A stretch of DNA of 64,000 nucleotides, taken from the NCBI RefSeq assembly GCF_000374305.1, contig NZ_KB894100.1, forward strand, positions 1 through 64,000, written 5' to 3'. Positions within the stretch are counted from its first letter, which is position 1. Every line of letters starts with the position of its first letter. Shown here piece by piece: positions 62,888 through 64,000 of the stretch. The DNA is from Actinomadura flavalba DSM 45200 (GTDB taxonomy: Bacteria > Actinomycetota > Actinomycetes > Streptosporangiales > Streptosporangiaceae). Made by a program: the position numbers and the translations under genes. Under the pieces are notes generated by a model. It did no database searches and was not told the origin of the DNA. It was given only the letters and a program-made list of their open reading frames with translations.

Positions 62888-62989
62888 CGTACAAGTTCGT
62901 GCACACCTGTGGGACTTGAGGGCGCCGTGAACCTAGCGTGTCGGGTAACGCAGTGCGCGGAAGCGGTAGACCAGGGAGGGGAGTCCGGA

Positions 62990-63097
62990 GTGGGTAAGCA
63001 CGATGACGACGACAAGAAGGAAGGCGACGGCAAGTGGGACAAGCCGATCCCTCCTGCTAATCCGCCGGGCGGCGGTAAGCACGAGAAGGGTAAGTAG
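62990..63097 (+). CDS. Short Asp/Lys-rich peptide (possible RiPP precursor)
   Basis: 35 aa from GTG, behind a good AGGGAGGGGA ribosome site: GKHDDDDKKEGDGKWDKPIP, then PANPPGGGKHEKGK. The next gene, a PCMT-like methyltransferase, starts 3 bp after its stop, so the two are translationally linked. Related methyltransferases modify Asp in ribosomal peptides; the run of four Asp would be a natural target. Not a member of a precursor family that I recognise. Confidence 0.6.
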   Translation: MGKHDDDDKKEGDGKWDKPIPPANPPGGGKHEKGK

Positions 63098-63099
63098 CG

Positions 63100-64000
63100 G
63101 TGGCCGGTCCTGGTGAGTTGTCGGCTCGGATGGTCGCTGAGTTGGTCGGCGCGGGGGAACTTCGGTCGGAGTGGCGCGGGGCGTTCGAGAGGGTGGCACG
63201 GCACCGCTTCATTCCCCGCACGGTGTGGGTCGAGGACGGCGGACGGCTCGTTCCCCTGGACCGCGACGACGACGAGGGGGCGTGGCTGGAGAGGTGCTAC
63301 GCCAACGACTTCGTCATCACGCAGGTTGACGACGGTGCTCCTGTCGGGCCGGGGCGGGTTGGGCGTCAGATCACCAGTTCGGCCAGTCGTCCCGATGTCG
63401 TGGCGATGATGCTGGCGGCGTTGGAGGTCGAGGCCGGGATGAACGTGCTGGAGATCGGCACGGGGACGGGGTGGAACGCGGCCCTGCTCGCCGAACGGCT
63501 CGGCGCCGGGCGGGTGACGTCGGTGGAGGTCGACCCGGACGTGGCCGGCCGTGCTCGCCGGACGCTGCTGGGTGAAGGGCATGCCGTCACCGTCTTGGAC
63601 GGGGACGGGGTGCTCGGGTGCCCGTCGCGCGCGCCGTTCGACCGGGTCATCGCCACGGTCGCCGCGGATCGGGTGCCGTATGCGTGGGCTGAGCAGACGC
63701 GGCCCGGGGGTCGGGTGCTGGTGCCGTGGACGACCGACTTTCACAACGGTGCGCTGGTCGCGTTCGTCGTGGAGAGGGAAGGCGGCGTTCCCATGATGAG
63801 AGGGCGGGTCGTGGGGAACGTGGCTTTCATGCCGTTGCGTGCGCAGCGGGGTAGGCGGGCTTCGCTGGGCCGTCACGTTCAGGGGGTCGATCAGGCCCGC
63901 CTGTCGTCCACCGATCTGCATCCCTCCCAGGCGATCGGGGAGTACGACGCCTCGTTGGCGGTCGGGCTCCGGGTGCCGCGGTGCAAGCTGATCGTCAGCC
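63100..64000 (+). CDS. PCMT-like O-methyltransferase, partial at right edge
   Basis: At least 300 codons from GTG; open at the window end. N-terminus has LSARMVAELVGAGELRSEWR and ARHRFIPRTVW; then ITSSASRPDVVAMMLAALEV and MNVLEIGTGTGWNAALLAER (motif I), and FDRVIATVAADRVPYAWAEQ, LVPWTTDFHN. This is the protein-L-isoaspartate methyltransferase fold in the larger form found in actinobacterial peptide clusters, where it methylates Asp side chains and can give aspartimide. Downstream genes that would settle this lie outside the window. Confidence 0.85.
   Translation, partial: MAGPGELSARMVAELVGAGELRSEWRGAFERVARHRFIPRTVWVEDGGRLVPLDRDDDEGAWLERCYANDFVITQVDDGAPVGPGRVGRQITSSASRPDVVAMMLAALEVEAGMNVLEIGTGTGWNAALLAERLGAGRVTSVEVDPDVAGRARRTLLGEGHAVTVLDGDGVLGCPSRAPFDRVIATVAADRVPYAWAEQTRPGGRVLVPWTTDFHNGALVAFVVEREGGVPMMRGRVVGNVAFMPLRAQRGRRASLGRHVQGVDQARLSSTDLHPSQAIGEYDASLAVGLRVPRCKLIVS

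Noticed and set aside
1-64000. tRNA, rRNA, transposase or phage genes
   Set aside because: No cloverleaf with CCA-proximal stem, ribosomal core, DDE transposase or integrase pattern was recognised on either strand.

Overview
The window is very GC-rich DNA with GTG/TTG starts, stop/start overlaps (ATGA, GTGA) and Lsr2, Zur and DUF1707 proteins. It comes from a filamentous-type actinomycete. A Thermomonosporaceae/Streptosporangiales host is a guess, not shown. About 50 kb of it is a double metallophore island.

Region 1 (1-15,360, minus strand) is an iron-type siderophore operon: MbtH-like protein, aspartate 1-decarboxylase (panD), aryl-acid AMP ligase, a two-module NRPS and a second NRPS that runs off the left edge. 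An IdeR/DmdR-like iron box lies upstream of mbtH. Both adenylation domains of the first NRPS lack Asp235 and read V-D-T-L-V-S-F-G-D-K, close to the beta-alanine code. panD in the same operon would supply that beta-alanine. The two adenylation domains of the second NRPS share one code and are near-identical copies 3,066 bp apart.

Region 2 (15.8-20 kb) holds an lsr2 gene, a Zur-box operon of zinc-free ribosomal proteins (rpmG, rpmB, rpsN, rpmF), zur itself, a remnant of an AztD-like zinc-binding protein and a purine nucleoside permease-like protein.

Region 3 (20-50.7 kb) looks like a zinc metallophore (zincophore) locus with three Zur-like operators. The plus operon runs mrf, rpsR, FAD monooxygenase, methyltransferase, PCP-Cy-PCP protein, saccharopine-dehydrogenase-like reductase, methyltransferase. 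So the ribosome zinc-sparing genes and zincophore biosynthesis appear to share one transcript. The minus operon runs ArCP-Cy-A(Cys)-PCP NRPS, KS-AT-KR-ACP-Cy-TE hybrid, peptide/nickel-type ABC uptake system, tandem methyltransferase. A type II thioesterase and a CPFC dithiol oxidoreductase are divergent around the third Zur box. The logic resembles yersiniabactin/coelibactin: one cysteine adenylation domain, three cyclization domains and trans-acting methyltransferases. Several proteins carry strange expanded low-complexity linkers, some His-rich.

Region 4 (50.9-64 kb) is mixed: GNAT acetyltransferase, a second lsr2, a 15-bp minisatellite encoding ADLPG pentapeptides, an ArsR/SRPBCC/RibD-C operon, TetR plus AidB-like acyl-CoA dehydrogenase, DUF1707 proteins, an MBL-fold hydrolase, VOC and AraC genes, a DUF6879 gene, an XRE/DUF5753 regulator broken by deletion and frameshift, and at the right edge a short Asp-rich peptide gene next to a PCMT-like methyltransferase (a possible RiPP locus). 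No tRNA, rRNA, CRISPR array or transposase was seen.
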